Positions 42,766 to 52,125 are shown, counted from the first letter of the stretch. The stretch is 64,000 nucleotides of DNA from Bacteroidales bacterium (GCA_015060405.1 SUYN01000002.1:1-64000); one strand, 5' to 3'. Made by a program: numbers and translations. The notes: generated by a model from the sequence alone, not told the origin.

Positions 42766-43754
42766 TACATCACTCTCCGGGCTGTATAATAAGCCAGCTG
42801 CACAAGCAGCTCCTTTTCTTTTGAGTCAGGAAGGACATCAAGGGACCTTACCGCCCGACTCACATAATCATCCAGTCTCCCTACAGCATAGTCAAGTCCA
42901 CCGTTCTCCTTGACAAACGAAACAATCTCATCACGATATTCCTTGTGCTCTGTTATTGTCTGCACGAGGGAGCGTACACGCGCTTCTTCATCCGCTCCCG
43001 CATTGGCGAAAGCGCCAAGCAGCGGCATCGTGATCTTCTGCTCCAGTATATCGACACCAAGAGGCTTTCCGACAGACTCTGTACCGGCATAATCAAGTAT
43101 GTCATCCTTGATCTGGAAGGCCATTCCAAGAGCCGTGGCATACTCACGGGCTACCCTGCGGTACTCTTCATCCGCATTTACCGAGATGGCCCCCGACACA
43201 CAGGCGGAAACGAAGAGAGAACCCGTCTTGTTATATATTATCCTGAGATAGTCCGCCTCATCCGTATCACCTTTCTGAGCCTTCTGGAGCTGGAGCATCT
43301 CACCTTCAGCCAGATCGCTCAATGTACGTGAGAAGAGGCGCATCACCATGGAATCATCTTCGGAAACATCCAGAATGAGTTCCATCGCCTTCACAAGCCA
43401 GTAGTCCCCCACCAGCACCGACACTGACGGCCCCATCAGGGACATTATGGTCGGCACGCCTCGACGCTGATGGCTGTCATCAGCCACATCGTCATGCAGA
43501 AGCGTGGCATTATGAAGGATTTCCGCAGCTGCCGCATAGCTGGCAGAACATGCAGGTAGGGCTTTCAGGCCCGGTCTGCAGGCGCGGGCGAAGAGGATGG
43601 TCAACAAGGGACGCAGCTGCTTTCCGGAATGTGACAGGATGGAATCATTTGTCGCATTGAGGAGCTCGATGTCACTGCGCAGCGCAGAACCGATGTGTTC
43701 CTGCACCGCCTTCCAGTCATTCCCCAGATATTCCCTGATAGCCTTTATGTCCAT
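42765..43754 (-). CDS. Polyprenyl diphosphate synthase
   Basis: A 329-residue trans-isoprenyl diphosphate synthase. First Asp-rich motif LLHDDVADDSHQRRG, second motif FQIKDDILDYAG, plus GKQLRPLL at the substrate site. The small residues before the first motif suggest a long-chain product, probably the side chain of menaquinone. The exact chain length cannot be read safely. It follows the LOG gene by 2 bases. Confidence 0.92.
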   Translation of the reverse strand: MDIKAIREYLGNDWKAVQEHIGSALRSDIELLNATNDSILSHSGKQLRPLLTILFARACRPGLKALPACSASYAAAAEILHNATLLHDDVADDSHQRRGVPTIMSLMGPSVSVLVGDYWLVKAMELILDVSEDDSMVMRLFSRTLSDLAEGEMLQLQKAQKGDTDEADYLRIIYNKTGSLFVSACVSGAISVNADEEYRRVAREYATALGMAFQIKDDILDYAGTESVGKPLGVDILEQKITMPLLGAFANAGADEEARVRSLVQTITEHKEYRDEIVSFVKENGGLDYAVGRLDDYVSRAVRSLDVLPDSKEKELLVQLAYYTARRVM

Positions 43755-43756
43755 GA

Positions 43757-44290
43757 TCAGTCTTCCAATGCGTTCAGAACCGCCTCCGGAGTCTCGACGA
43801 TCTCTATCCGTCTCAAAGTCTCCTCGCTGAGCATGTTTGTGTCAGCATAATGCTGCAGCAAGGCCCTGAGAGGCTCATAGAAACCGTCATGATTCAAAAG
43901 GAAGATCCTGCCATCATACTGTTTCAGATGCAGAAGGGCATAGGTCTCGATGACTTCGTCAAGGGTGCCGATGCCGCCGGGCAGGGCCACAACGGCCTTG
44001 GTCCCTTCACGAAGGAGGGTCTTCCTTTCAGCCATGGTGTCAGTCCATATGACCTCTGTGAGGTCAGGATAGACATACTGCTTCATGAAGCGGGGAATGA
44101 CACCCAGATGCCAGCCTCCGCATGAGTGAAGCTCATCTGAAATCTCTCCCATCGTGCCCTTTACAGTGCCGCCCGAGACAATGCCATATCCACGCAACGA
44201 AGCCGCCCGGACAAATTCACGGGCGACTTTGTTGAACTTTGGATCTATTGTATAACTTGCTGAGCAGAAAACTGCTAATCTTCCCTTCAT
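43757..44290 (-). CDS. LOG family (TIGR00730) Rossmann-fold protein
   Basis: A 177-residue protein with the two family signatures GIVSGGTVKGTMGEISD and ALPGGIGTLDEVIE (PGGxGTxxE). Relatives release cytokinin bases or ribose 5-phosphate from nucleotides. The bacterial role is probably nucleotide salvage or clean-up; this is family knowledge, not shown here. It lies in the long reverse-strand run between a beta-barrel gene and the polyprenyl synthase. Confidence 0.9.
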   Translation of the reverse strand: MKGRLAVFCSASYTIDPKFNKVAREFVRAASLRGYGIVSGGTVKGTMGEISDELHSCGGWHLGVIPRFMKQYVYPDLTEVIWTDTMAERKTLLREGTKAVVALPGGIGTLDEVIETYALLHLKQYDGRIFLLNHDGFYEPLRALLQHYADTNMLSEETLRRIEIVETPEAVLNALED

Positions 44291-44314
44291 CCAGTTGTTC
44301 CGTTAAGAATTATC

Positions 44315-44932
44315 TTAGAAGAAGAAAGCTACAGTGCAAGTCACTCCACCGTATGTGCTGTTCTCGGTCTTGAGGTCTCCGAGTTCGATGTTCTTGAAAT
44401 CATCAATGCTGCCGAGGGCACCGAAGTTCCAGTTGTAACGTACGATAGCCTGAAGTTTCCATACATTGACACCGGCACCGATTCCAACACCGTATTCAAA
44501 TTTGTTCTTGAGGTCAGTTTCACCCTTTACGATACCTTCAAGACCACCTTCAATCTTGTTTGAAAGGCTGTAACCTACATAAGGAGTCACATCGAGGAAA
44601 GGTCTTGCAACGATGAGGTCAGGTCCCCACTGTACTGAAACAGGAACTTTCAATGAACCCACCTTCTGCATTGCCTCAACACTCTCGAGGACAGAGAGGT
44701 CCACTGAATTCTGGGTGTAAAGCAACGCAGGCTGTACTGAAAGGCCGAGCGGAAGGTCAAGAAGATATGTTATACCGGCGCTGAAACCAGCCTTTGCATC
44801 GAGCTGTACATCCTTTACGTCTACAGTGTTGAAGTTCAATCCTGCTGTTACACCGAATTTCTGTGCAGACGCATTGTCTGCTGCAATAACGCTTGCCACA
44901 AGCATAGCTGCGGCAACAAGAATCTTTTTCAT
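44315..44932 (-). CDS. Outer-membrane beta-barrel protein (second of two)
   Basis: A 205-residue porin-like beta-barrel of the PF13568 type. A signal peptide ends NASAQ, the first strand is KFGVTAGLNFNTVDV, then ITYLLDLPLGLSVQPALLY, ending TCTVAFFF with a terminal Phe as expected for BAM-dependent assembly. It is a paralogue of the barrel at 45291-45941; the two flank trxA. Function unknown. Confidence 0.85.
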   Translation of the reverse strand: MKKILVAAAMLVASVIAADNASAQKFGVTAGLNFNTVDVKDVQLDAKAGFSAGITYLLDLPLGLSVQPALLYTQNSVDLSVLESVEAMQKVGSLKVPVSVQWGPDLIVARPFLDVTPYVGYSLSNKIEGGLEGIVKGETDLKNKFEYGVGIGAGVNVWKLQAIVRYNWNFGALGSIDDFKNIELGDLKTENSTYGGVTCTVAFFF

Positions 44933-44944
44933 ACTATAAATAAA

Positions 44945-45259
44945 TTAAAGAAGTGAATCAATCTTTGCTGCGAGGTCACCTTTAGAGATCACACCCACAT
45001 GTCTGTCTACGAGCTCTCCGTTCTTGAAGAAAAGAAGTGTAGGAATGCTTCTGATGCCATATGTCATAGGGACATCATCACACTCATCCACATTGCACTT
45101 GCACACTGCTGCCTTTCCTTCGTATTCGGTAGCGATCTCATCTACGATAGGAGCTATCGCCTTGCAAGGGCCGCACCATGTAGCCCAGAAATCTACCACT
45201 ACAGGAATGTCTGTATTAAGGGTTTCTGCGAAATTCGCATCTGTCAATACTTTTGCCAT
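44945..45259 (-). CDS. trxA: Thioredoxin
   Basis: A 104-residue protein with the active site WATWCGPCKAIAP and the cis-Pro region GIRSIPTLLFFKNGE. It has no signal peptide, so it is cytosolic. It sits between two paralogous outer-membrane barrel genes (gaps of 31 and 12 bases), an odd functional mix that may only reflect a shared transcript. Confidence 0.96.
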   Translation of the reverse strand: MAKVLTDANFAETLNTDIPVVVDFWATWCGPCKAIAPIVDEIATEYEGKAAVCKCNVDECDDVPMTYGIRSIPTLLFFKNGELVDRHVGVISKGDLAAKIDSLL

Positions 45260-45290
45260 ATCTAAATATCATTTAAGTTAAACTGTCCGA

Positions 45291-45941
45291 TTAAAACAGG
45301 ATAGCAAGAGAGATGGTGTAACCGCTGTGGTTTGTCTCGTTGAACTTGCCCTTTATCTCTTCCCATTCTGCATCCTTGAGATCCAGAAGATTGCCAAAGT
45401 TCCAGTTGTACTGTGCAGTGACCTGAAGGATACCCAGCTGGACACCTGCTCCAAGACCTGCTCCATAGGAGAATCTGTTTATGCCTTCCCATTTATCTGT
45501 CTCTATACCTACGAGATCCGCCAGGTCCTTATAGTCTCCGAAGATCGACTCACCGGTCTCGTTTCCGCTCTGAGATATCGCATATCCCACAAAAGGTGAT
45601 GCCTGAGCGAACACGCGGATGTTCTTGTTTGCAAATCTCAAGCCCCACTGAAGGTTGACAGGGACTTCGACATAGCCCAGGCCGAGCTGCGATTCGATCT
45701 GTTCGAACTTTGTAGCCTTCACATGATAAAGGATATCCGGCTGGATCGAGAATCCCAAAGGAAGATCGTACTGTAATGAGAGGCCGAGCTGATAACCGAG
45801 GGCTCCCGGAGTGTTTCCGTTCTCAAAATCGAGGCTAGTCACATTGACTCCTCCCTTGATTCCGAAGCGTCTTGCATCTGCATCTGCAGCAGCTATCGAA
45901 AGCACCAGCAGAACTGCGATTGTAGCAATAAGTTTTTTCAT
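45291..45941 (-). CDS. Outer-membrane beta-barrel protein (first of two)
   Basis: A 216-residue PF13568-type barrel. The signal ends AADADA, the first strand is RRFGIKGGVNVTSLDFENG, then LGLSLQYDLPLGFSIQPDILY, ending GYTISLAILF with a terminal Phe. It is clearly homologous to the barrel at 44315-44932. As first gene of a long reverse-strand run, it has a perfect promoter embedded in a palindrome. Confidence 0.85.
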   Translation of the reverse strand: MKKLIATIAVLLVLSIAAADADARRFGIKGGVNVTSLDFENGNTPGALGYQLGLSLQYDLPLGFSIQPDILYHVKATKFEQIESQLGLGYVEVPVNLQWGLRFANKNIRVFAQASPFVGYAISQSGNETGESIFGDYKDLADLVGIETDKWEGINRFSYGAGLGAGVQLGILQVTAQYNWNFGNLLDLKDAEWEEIKGKFNETNHSGYTISLAILF

Positions 45942-45982
45942 GATGTCTTGTTTTAATTCCTACACATTACCTTACTAAAAAG

Positions 45983-46023
45983 GTATTCGACTCGCAAATA
46001 TAAAAAAATTGTGAGTCGAATAC
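45983..46023. repeat. 11-bp inverted repeat bracketing a promoter
   Basis: GTATTCGACTC at 45983-45993 and GAGTCGAATAC at 46013-46023 are perfect complements 19 bases apart. The far arm overlaps the -33 box and the near arm lies just downstream of the -7. Read as RNA from the upstream efflux operon, it is also a hairpin followed by CTTTTT, so a terminator role is possible. Confidence 0.7.
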
Positions 46024-46026
46024 AAA
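45995..46026 (-). promoter_or_regulatory. Promoter for the barrel-trxA run
   Basis: TTTG at 46026-46023, a 20-base spacer and TATATTTG at 46002-45995 on the reverse strand: a near-perfect consensus. The leader to the ATG at 45941 is about 45 bases. Confidence 0.75.
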
Positions 46027-46044
46027 ATAATGGTGAATTATCTT

Positions 46045-46338
46045 TTAATAGGCGGTCTCGACATTCCAGACAAACGCCCTGATTCCCAAAGCAGGAGTTT
46101 CTTCATCCTTGAGACGGATTTCAAGAAGGATCGCGTCAACCTTGTCCGCAGGGACAAAGGCAAGGACAGCATTGTTCATGGTAGGCCATGCATGGTTGCC
46201 AAGATGAGGCTCTCCTGTATTGCTGCCGCGACCTGCTATATCCTGCCACATCGTGAATCCTCTGCATCCGAGTTCTTCAAGTATTTCCACAATCTCCTGA
46301 TTGTATGCCTGGTTGTATGATACAAATATCCCTTTCAT
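46045..46338 (-). CDS. P-II-like transporter-associated protein
   Basis: A 97-residue protein with a ferredoxin-like alpha/beta pattern (MKGIFVSYNQAYNQEIVEIL, then LGCRGFTMWQDIAGRG). It resembles the PG0541-type family, small P-II-like proteins coded beside RND transporters in Bacteroidota. It lies 8 bases after the permease gene. By analogy with other P-II-like proteins it may bind a small ligand and modulate the pump; this is inference. Confidence 0.75.
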   Translation of the reverse strand: MKGIFVSYNQAYNQEIVEILEELGCRGFTMWQDIAGRGSNTGEPHLGNHAWPTMNNAVLAFVPADKVDAILLEIRLKDEETPALGIRAFVWNVETAY

Positions 46339-46346
46339 GGTTTCTG

Positions 46347-49300
46347 CTATTTATTGCTTTTCATTGCTTTCTTGACCGCACGGTGTTCCTGCCATGAGGC
46401 CATTGACGCATATACGGTAGGAATGATGACAAGTGTCACGAGGGTGGATATCGAAAGACCCCACGCGACTACCATTCCGAGAGACCTCCACATTTCCGAT
46501 CCTTCTCCCTTACCCATCGCCATCGGAAGCATACCGAGGACAGTTGTAAGTGTGGTCATGAGGATAGGACGCAGACGGGATCTTGCGGCAATCACACATG
46601 ACTCCTCCACAGACTTGCCTCTCTCGCGCTGAAGTATAGTGTAATCGATGAGAACTATACCGTTCTTCACGACGACACCCATCAGGATGAGCACACCGAT
46701 AAGTCCCATGACACCCAGAGGAGTTCCAGTGGTCACAAGGCCGAGAATCACGCCCACAAATGCGAATGGGATAGAGAACATGATGACAAACGGACTCATG
46801 AAAGACTCGAACTGCGAAGCCATGACTATATACACGAGGATCACGATCATCACAAGGAGCATTATCAGGTCTCCGAAAGTATCCTGCTGGTCCTCATAGG
46901 AACCTCCGATCTCAACAAGAAGTTCCGAAGGAATCGCTGTCGCGGCAATGGATTTCTCCGTCATCGCCACCACATCCGACAAAGCGTAACCATCGGCGAC
47001 TACTCCGGACACCGTAATGAGGCGCTCCCTGTTCTTTCTCTGGATGGAAGGAGGGGTAAGGCTCTCTATTACGACACCCACGTCCTTGATCTTCACACCC
47101 TTGCCGGCATTGTTGTATATGACGATATTCTCGATGTCCTCGATTCCTGTCCTGAATTCGGGAGCATAGCGGACGCGTATGTCATATTCATCTCCGTCTT
47201 CACGATAGAACGACATTGTGGATCCGTTTATGGCCGCACTGAGGTAAGAAGCCGCTGTGGTACTGTTCAGACCGTTGAGAGCGAGTTTTTCACGGTCGAA
47301 GTCCACCTGATATTCCGGAGTATACTCGTCGCGGCTGATGATGACCTGGGAGCACCCGCCGTCGGCTATCATCTTGGCCTGGATTTCCTTGGCGACACGG
47401 TCGGTAGTCTCGAAATCATAACCGTAGATCTCCACATCAACGACTGATGCACCACCCATTCCGCCGCCGCCTTCAGACACACGGACCTTCTTGAATTCAG
47501 GGTAGTCAGCAAGGATATCACGGATTACTGCTGCTATCTGAGCAGATGAGCGTTCACGCTCCTCCATGCTGCCGACATTGATGTTATACGACATCACATG
47601 GGTTCCGTTTGTCTGCATCGATGCGAATGCATTGTCAGAATCCGCCTGACCGAGCGTATACGAACAGTTCACGATTTCAGGCACGGCCGCTTCTATCCGG
47701 TCATAGATCTCATGTGCAAGCGAGCGTGTCACAGACTGTCCTGTACCTGCAGGAAGCTCAAGCTGGACAGTCAGACGTCCTTCATCTGACTTAGGGAAGA
47801 ACTCGGTCTTCACGCTCGGAGCGAAAACTCCTATCACAGCAACGAAAACTCCCACTGACACGAGAACCACAATGGTCCTGTGAGTGACACACCAGTTTAT
47901 AAGCCTTCCGTATCCTGTCGAGATCCATTCGATGAACTTCGAGAAGTTGCCGAAGATGAGGTCATGCATCTTTCCTGTCTTAGGCTTGAAACGGAGGAAC
48001 TGGGCACAGAGCATCGGAATCAAGGTGAGGGCACCTATGGTCGAGACTATCATGATGATGCTGACGATCCAGCCAAGCTGCTTGAACATAAGTCCTGCCA
48101 TTCCCTTTATCATGGTAAGCGGGAGGAATACTGCAAGCATCGTGAGCGTTGAGGCAATTACGGATATACCTACCTCCTGAGTCGCGTGAACTGCAGCCTC
48201 CTTAGGCTTGGCACCTCTTTCCAGGTGTGTGGAGATATTCTCCAGCACCACGATTGCATCATCGACCACCATACCGATGGCTATCGAAAGGGCAGACATC
48301 GACACGATGTTCAAGGTGTTGCCGGTAGCCCAAAGATACATCAGCGAAGCAAGGAGCGAGATAGGGATCGCCAGAACAATGATGAATGTAGCCCTCCACC
48401 TTCCGAGGAAGAGATACACTACAAGCATGACGATGAGGAAGGTGAGGATAATGGTCTCCTTCAGGGAGTTGAGAGTGTTGATGATGTTTTCGGATCCATC
48501 CACGACAGTCCTTATCTCGATGTCGGAAGGAAGGGTCTTCATGATCTTCTTCATCTCATTCTCCACTCCTTTGATCACATTGACCGTATTGGCATCGGCC
48601 TGTTTCTGGATGACTATCTGAGCTCCCTGCGTACCATTGATGTACGACTCCTGGTATCTTTCCTCCACACCGTCAATTACCCTGGCGACATCACGAAGAT
48701 ATATCGTTCTTCCGTTGATATGGGCCACCACTACATCAAGAAGCTGGTCGGCACTGGTGAATTCCTTCTCCACTCGAAGAGAATAAGAGTTCGATCCTAT
48801 GTCGATGGAGCCGCTCGGCACATTCCTGTTCTCCGATGCAATCACATTGGATATGCCGGCAATGGTAAGGCCATAGGCCTCCAGCTTGTTCGGATCACAG
48901 TACACCTGGATCTCGCGCTGCGGCGCACCTGACACGGAAACTGTTCCCACTCCTGACACTCGGGCAAGCGGCGTCGCCACCTTCTCGTCAAGAATCTTTT
49001 CCAGAGCGTTATAGCTCTGATCCGCTGTCGCCGCCATGATCATGATAGGCATATCGTCAGCACTGAACTTAAAGATCACAGGCAGGGACGCACCGTCCGG
49101 AAGAACGGAATTGACCATATCAAGTTTGTCGCGTACATCGTTGGTAGCCACATCAATATCTACACCCTCCACAAATTCGAGGGTGATCAGAGAAACATTC
49201 TCCCTTGATGTGGATGAAATGTTCTTCAGGTCACTCACTCCATTAAGGGAGTTCTCAAGCACCTTGGTAAGGTTGGTCTCGATATCCTGTGCACTTGCAC

Positions 49301-49457
49301 CGGGATATGATGACATGACCATCACCACATTGGCATCGAATTTCGGAAACCTGTCCAAAGACAGATTTATCAGCGAAAACACTCCGAATATCGCCAATGC
49401 AATGAAAACCAGCGCTGTAGTGACCGGATTGTTTACCGCTTTTCTATATATGCTCAT
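46347..49457 (-). CDS. RND efflux permease (HAE-1/AcrB type)
   Basis: A 1036-residue inner-membrane proton-driven pump with the standard 12-helix plan and two large periplasmic loops. Markers: the N-terminal helix YRKAVNNPVTTALVF, GVGTVSVSGAPQREIQ, the TM4 motif SALSIAIGMVVDDAIVVLEN with the proton-relay aspartates, GPRF-like segments, and the C-terminal VVVKNGIVLIDYT. It works with the adaptor and TolC protein coded just upstream. The substrate cannot be read from sequence. Confidence 0.95.
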   Translation of the reverse strand: MSIYRKAVNNPVTTALVFIALAIFGVFSLINLSLDRFPKFDANVVMVMSSYPGASAQDIETNLTKVLENSLNGVSDLKNISSTSRENVSLITLEFVEGVDIDVATNDVRDKLDMVNSVLPDGASLPVIFKFSADDMPIMIMAATADQSYNALEKILDEKVATPLARVSGVGTVSVSGAPQREIQVYCDPNKLEAYGLTIAGISNVIASENRNVPSGSIDIGSNSYSLRVEKEFTSADQLLDVVVAHINGRTIYLRDVARVIDGVEERYQESYINGTQGAQIVIQKQADANTVNVIKGVENEMKKIMKTLPSDIEIRTVVDGSENIINTLNSLKETIILTFLIVMLVVYLFLGRWRATFIIVLAIPISLLASLMYLWATGNTLNIVSMSALSIAIGMVVDDAIVVLENISTHLERGAKPKEAAVHATQEVGISVIASTLTMLAVFLPLTMIKGMAGLMFKQLGWIVSIIMIVSTIGALTLIPMLCAQFLRFKPKTGKMHDLIFGNFSKFIEWISTGYGRLINWCVTHRTIVVLVSVGVFVAVIGVFAPSVKTEFFPKSDEGRLTVQLELPAGTGQSVTRSLAHEIYDRIEAAVPEIVNCSYTLGQADSDNAFASMQTNGTHVMSYNINVGSMEERERSSAQIAAVIRDILADYPEFKKVRVSEGGGGMGGASVVDVEIYGYDFETTDRVAKEIQAKMIADGGCSQVIISRDEYTPEYQVDFDREKLALNGLNSTTAASYLSAAINGSTMSFYREDGDEYDIRVRYAPEFRTGIEDIENIVIYNNAGKGVKIKDVGVVIESLTPPSIQRKNRERLITVSGVVADGYALSDVVAMTEKSIAATAIPSELLVEIGGSYEDQQDTFGDLIMLLVMIVILVYIVMASQFESFMSPFVIMFSIPFAFVGVILGLVTTGTPLGVMGLIGVLILMGVVVKNGIVLIDYTILQRERGKSVEESCVIAARSRLRPILMTTLTTVLGMLPMAMGKGEGSEMWRSLGMVVAWGLSISTLVTLVIIPTVYASMASWQEHRAVKKAMKSNK

Positions 49458-49464
49458 ATTATAA

Positions 49465-50490
49465 TCAGTTAACTTTAACCTTCATTCCATCCTTGAGGCG
49501 GATCTGGCCTCCTGTGACGATCGTTGCACCGTCCTCTATGCCCTCAAGCACTTCATACTCGGCACCCATGCGCCGACCCAGAGTCACCTTCGTGTAGGTT
49601 ACGGTGCCGTCCTCATTGAGGACATATACGAATCTTTCACCTGAACCCTGCTGCTTTACCACGGCCACATCCGGGATCACTACACTGTTGTTGTTTCCGA
49701 AATTGACAGTAGCCCTCACGAACATGCCGGGACGGAGGGTCTTGTAGTTGTTCTCCACAACCACCTCGACAATGAAGGTGCGGGTGACAGGATCGATTGT
49801 CGGATATATCTTTCTGATCTTGCCATAGAAGGTCTTTCCTGGGACCGCATCAGCCACAAGTTCCACAGAATCACCTTTCTTCACCTTTGAATAATCCGAC
49901 TCAGAGATGCCGACAAGCATCTTAACAGGGACAATCTGCTCAACAGTAAAGATAGGGGCGCTTACAGAGCACATATCTCCCACATCATAATTGCGTGCAG
50001 TCACGACTCCGTTTATCGGGCTGCGGAGTACGGTGTTGTCAAGCAGGTTCTGCACCTGGGTCCTGGTCACATTGTACTGAAGTTCGACAGCCTCGAGATC
50101 TGACTTTGAAAGTCCTCCGGCCTCGTAAAGAGACCTAAGCCTGCCAAGTTCCACTTCCTGATTGGCGAGCTGGAGCTGGGCCTGCTGGAGCTGGGCCTTG
50201 TCAATCTCCGCAAGCACCTGCCCCTCAGTCACGAAATCACCGATATCCGCCTTTATCGCGGCTATTCTGCCTCCTGTCTGAGGAGTTATATTGTTTTTCA
50301 CATATGCCTGCACTGTAGATGTATATGTTGCAAGCTGAGGAACCTCACGCTTTGACACCTGTGCCACGGCTACAGTAGGTGTAACCTCCGCAACCTCGAC
50401 AACCGCCTGCTTGGCTTCCTTGTTGCTGCCGCAACCGGCCGCAAGAACAGCAGCACCGGCGATGAACATTGTTCTGATAATAGTCTTCAT
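49465..50490 (-). CDS. RND efflux periplasmic adaptor lipoprotein
   Basis: A 341-residue membrane-fusion protein. The lipoprotein signal is MKTIIRTMFIAGAAVLAAGC. The biotinyl-lipoyl halves (GGRIAAIKADIGDFVTEGQV and NTVLRSPINGVVTARN) flank a helical hairpin rich in Gln and Leu (AQLQLANQEVELGRL). Beta-barrel and membrane-proximal domains follow, including FRP-type VTRTFIVEVVVEN. It bridges the permease and the TolC protein. It lies 7 bases before the permease gene. Confidence 0.93.
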   Translation of the reverse strand: MKTIIRTMFIAGAAVLAAGCGSNKEAKQAVVEVAEVTPTVAVAQVSKREVPQLATYTSTVQAYVKNNITPQTGGRIAAIKADIGDFVTEGQVLAEIDKAQLQQAQLQLANQEVELGRLRSLYEAGGLSKSDLEAVELQYNVTRTQVQNLLDNTVLRSPINGVVTARNYDVGDMCSVSAPIFTVEQIVPVKMLVGISESDYSKVKKGDSVELVADAVPGKTFYGKIRKIYPTIDPVTRTFIVEVVVENNYKTLRPGMFVRATVNFGNNNSVVIPDVAVVKQQGSGERFVYVLNEDGTVTYTKVTLGRRMGAEYEVLEGIEDGATIVTGGQIRLKDGMKVKVN

Positions 50491-50516
50491 TATGTATCTG
50501 TTTTATTTTCGATCTG

Positions 50517-52037
50517 TTATTCTGCAATAAAATCCTGACCTATAGTCTGTTCAAGCTGTGCCTTGGCATTGAGGAAGTTGTAGACTGCCTGCGACTGGGC
50601 GAGCTGGGCCTGGGTCAGGGCAAGCTGGGCATCGTTGAGTTCGATCAGAGTTCCCCTGCCTACCTTATAGGACATCTCCATGATGTCATAACCCTTCTGG
50701 GCGGATGCGACCGCATCCTGAGCTGCATAATAGCTCTTCATGTTTGTCTCCATCGTAGTCAGATGCTGACGGATCGCTATCTTGAGCTGCCTTTCTGTGT
50801 TGAGGGTCTGAAGCTGCACCTGACGGTACTGGTTCTCTGACTGGCGGATGGCATTGTAACGTTTTCCGCCGGCAAATATCGGGATGTTCAGACTGAGTCC
50901 TACATAAGAGTACGGAGTCCACCTGTACTCACTGAACTTGAAGTCATTGGTCATCGCATTGATGGAATAGTTGAAAGCGACGGCAAGTGACGGGATATTG
51001 GCGAACTTCTGCATCTTGACCATCTCGGCAAGCTGTTCGGTCTGGATGGCAAGCTGCTTCATGGTCGTGTTCCTGTCCAGAGTCGCGCTGTCATGGCTGT
51101 GGATGTCATAGAACATCTGCTGGCCGTAGTCTTCAAGGGCTCCTGCCACATCTATATTCATGTCAAGATCCACTCCAAGCACCGCCTTGAGCTGCCATAA
51201 TGCAAGAATCACCGAACTTTCCGCATTGTATACATTAGGAATGGCATTGGCGACTGTCGTCTTGGAACGCAGGAGTTCCATTTCAGACACCTTTTCAGCA
51301 TCATATTTCCTCTGGGTCTCCTCAAAGTTCCTTACTGCATTTTCATAAACCTGCTTATAGACATCAAATGCCTGTTTCGAAAGGAGTACACCGTAATATG
51401 CCTGCTTTACCTGTGTGACCATATCCAGACGCGAAGCACGTGCCTTTTCCACCGCAAGCTCCACATCCATGCCGGAAATCTTCAGGCTCTTCCACAGCTG
51501 TGCGTTCACCAGAGGCATCGCCGCTGACACTCCTGTGCTCCATGTATTCCATCGTCCGACTTCAAGTCCGCCACCATTATCCGATGTCTCCGTGTCTGCC
51601 GAACCCATGCCGTCAGGGATCTCCACACCATCGGGAATCTCCACACCGTCAGGCAGTTCGGTTCCCTCACCGTCTCCGCCACCCATCATTCCGCCGAGCG
51701 AACTCATGTCGAAGTCCATATACATCACCTGTTTCTTGATAGTCCTCTGATAGGCTCCTGACGCATCTATCTGCGGCCAGAGTGCAGCATATGCACCTTT
51801 CTTCGCATATCCGGTCCTCTCAATCTCCATATCGGCCACCTTCACCGATATATTCTCACTCAAGGCTATTTCCAAAGCCTGTTCCAATGTAATGACCACG
51901 GGCTCTTCTGCAGATTCAGCCTCTTCAAGAATGAGTTCCACTTCTCCTTTCGGAGCATCGCCCTTGTATTGGGCGGATGCCGGGAAAGACAGCAGGACAC
52001 ACGCCATGACCACTACCGTTACCACTAATTTTTTCAT
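50517..52037 (-). CDS. TolC family outer-membrane efflux protein
   Basis: A 506-residue outer-membrane channel from Met 52037 (MKKLVVTVVVMACVLLSFPA, signal ending SAQ); a Met at 52073 adds twelve residues before the signal. OEP repeats are visible: ITLEQALEIALSENISVKV in the first half, and KGYDIMEMSYKVGRGTLIE and LNDAQLALTQAQLAQSQ in the second. Unusually, it contains an acidic Gly/Asp/Pro insertion with tandem PDGVEI units (about residues 120-160). It is the first gene of the efflux operon. Confidence 0.92.
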   Translation of the reverse strand: MKKLVVTVVVMACVLLSFPASAQYKGDAPKGEVELILEEAESAEEPVVITLEQALEIALSENISVKVADMEIERTGYAKKGAYAALWPQIDASGAYQRTIKKQVMYMDFDMSSLGGMMGGGDGEGTELPDGVEIPDGVEIPDGMGSADTETSDNGGGLEVGRWNTWSTGVSAAMPLVNAQLWKSLKISGMDVELAVEKARASRLDMVTQVKQAYYGVLLSKQAFDVYKQVYENAVRNFEETQRKYDAEKVSEMELLRSKTTVANAIPNVYNAESSVILALWQLKAVLGVDLDMNIDVAGALEDYGQQMFYDIHSHDSATLDRNTTMKQLAIQTEQLAEMVKMQKFANIPSLAVAFNYSINAMTNDFKFSEYRWTPYSYVGLSLNIPIFAGGKRYNAIRQSENQYRQVQLQTLNTERQLKIAIRQHLTTMETNMKSYYAAQDAVASAQKGYDIMEMSYKVGRGTLIELNDAQLALTQAQLAQSQAVYNFLNAKAQLEQTIGQDFIAE

Positions 52038-52125
52038 ATATATAAATTTACTTAAGACGCGACTTTCCTGCAAAAATCACACCAGCTGCAACCAATGCAG
52101 GACAGGTCACCCAATTGACATATTA

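Noticed and set aside
48186..48932. A 248-codon plus-strand frame opposite the RND permease gene
   Set aside because: His/Asp/Arg-rich shadow of a highly conserved gene.
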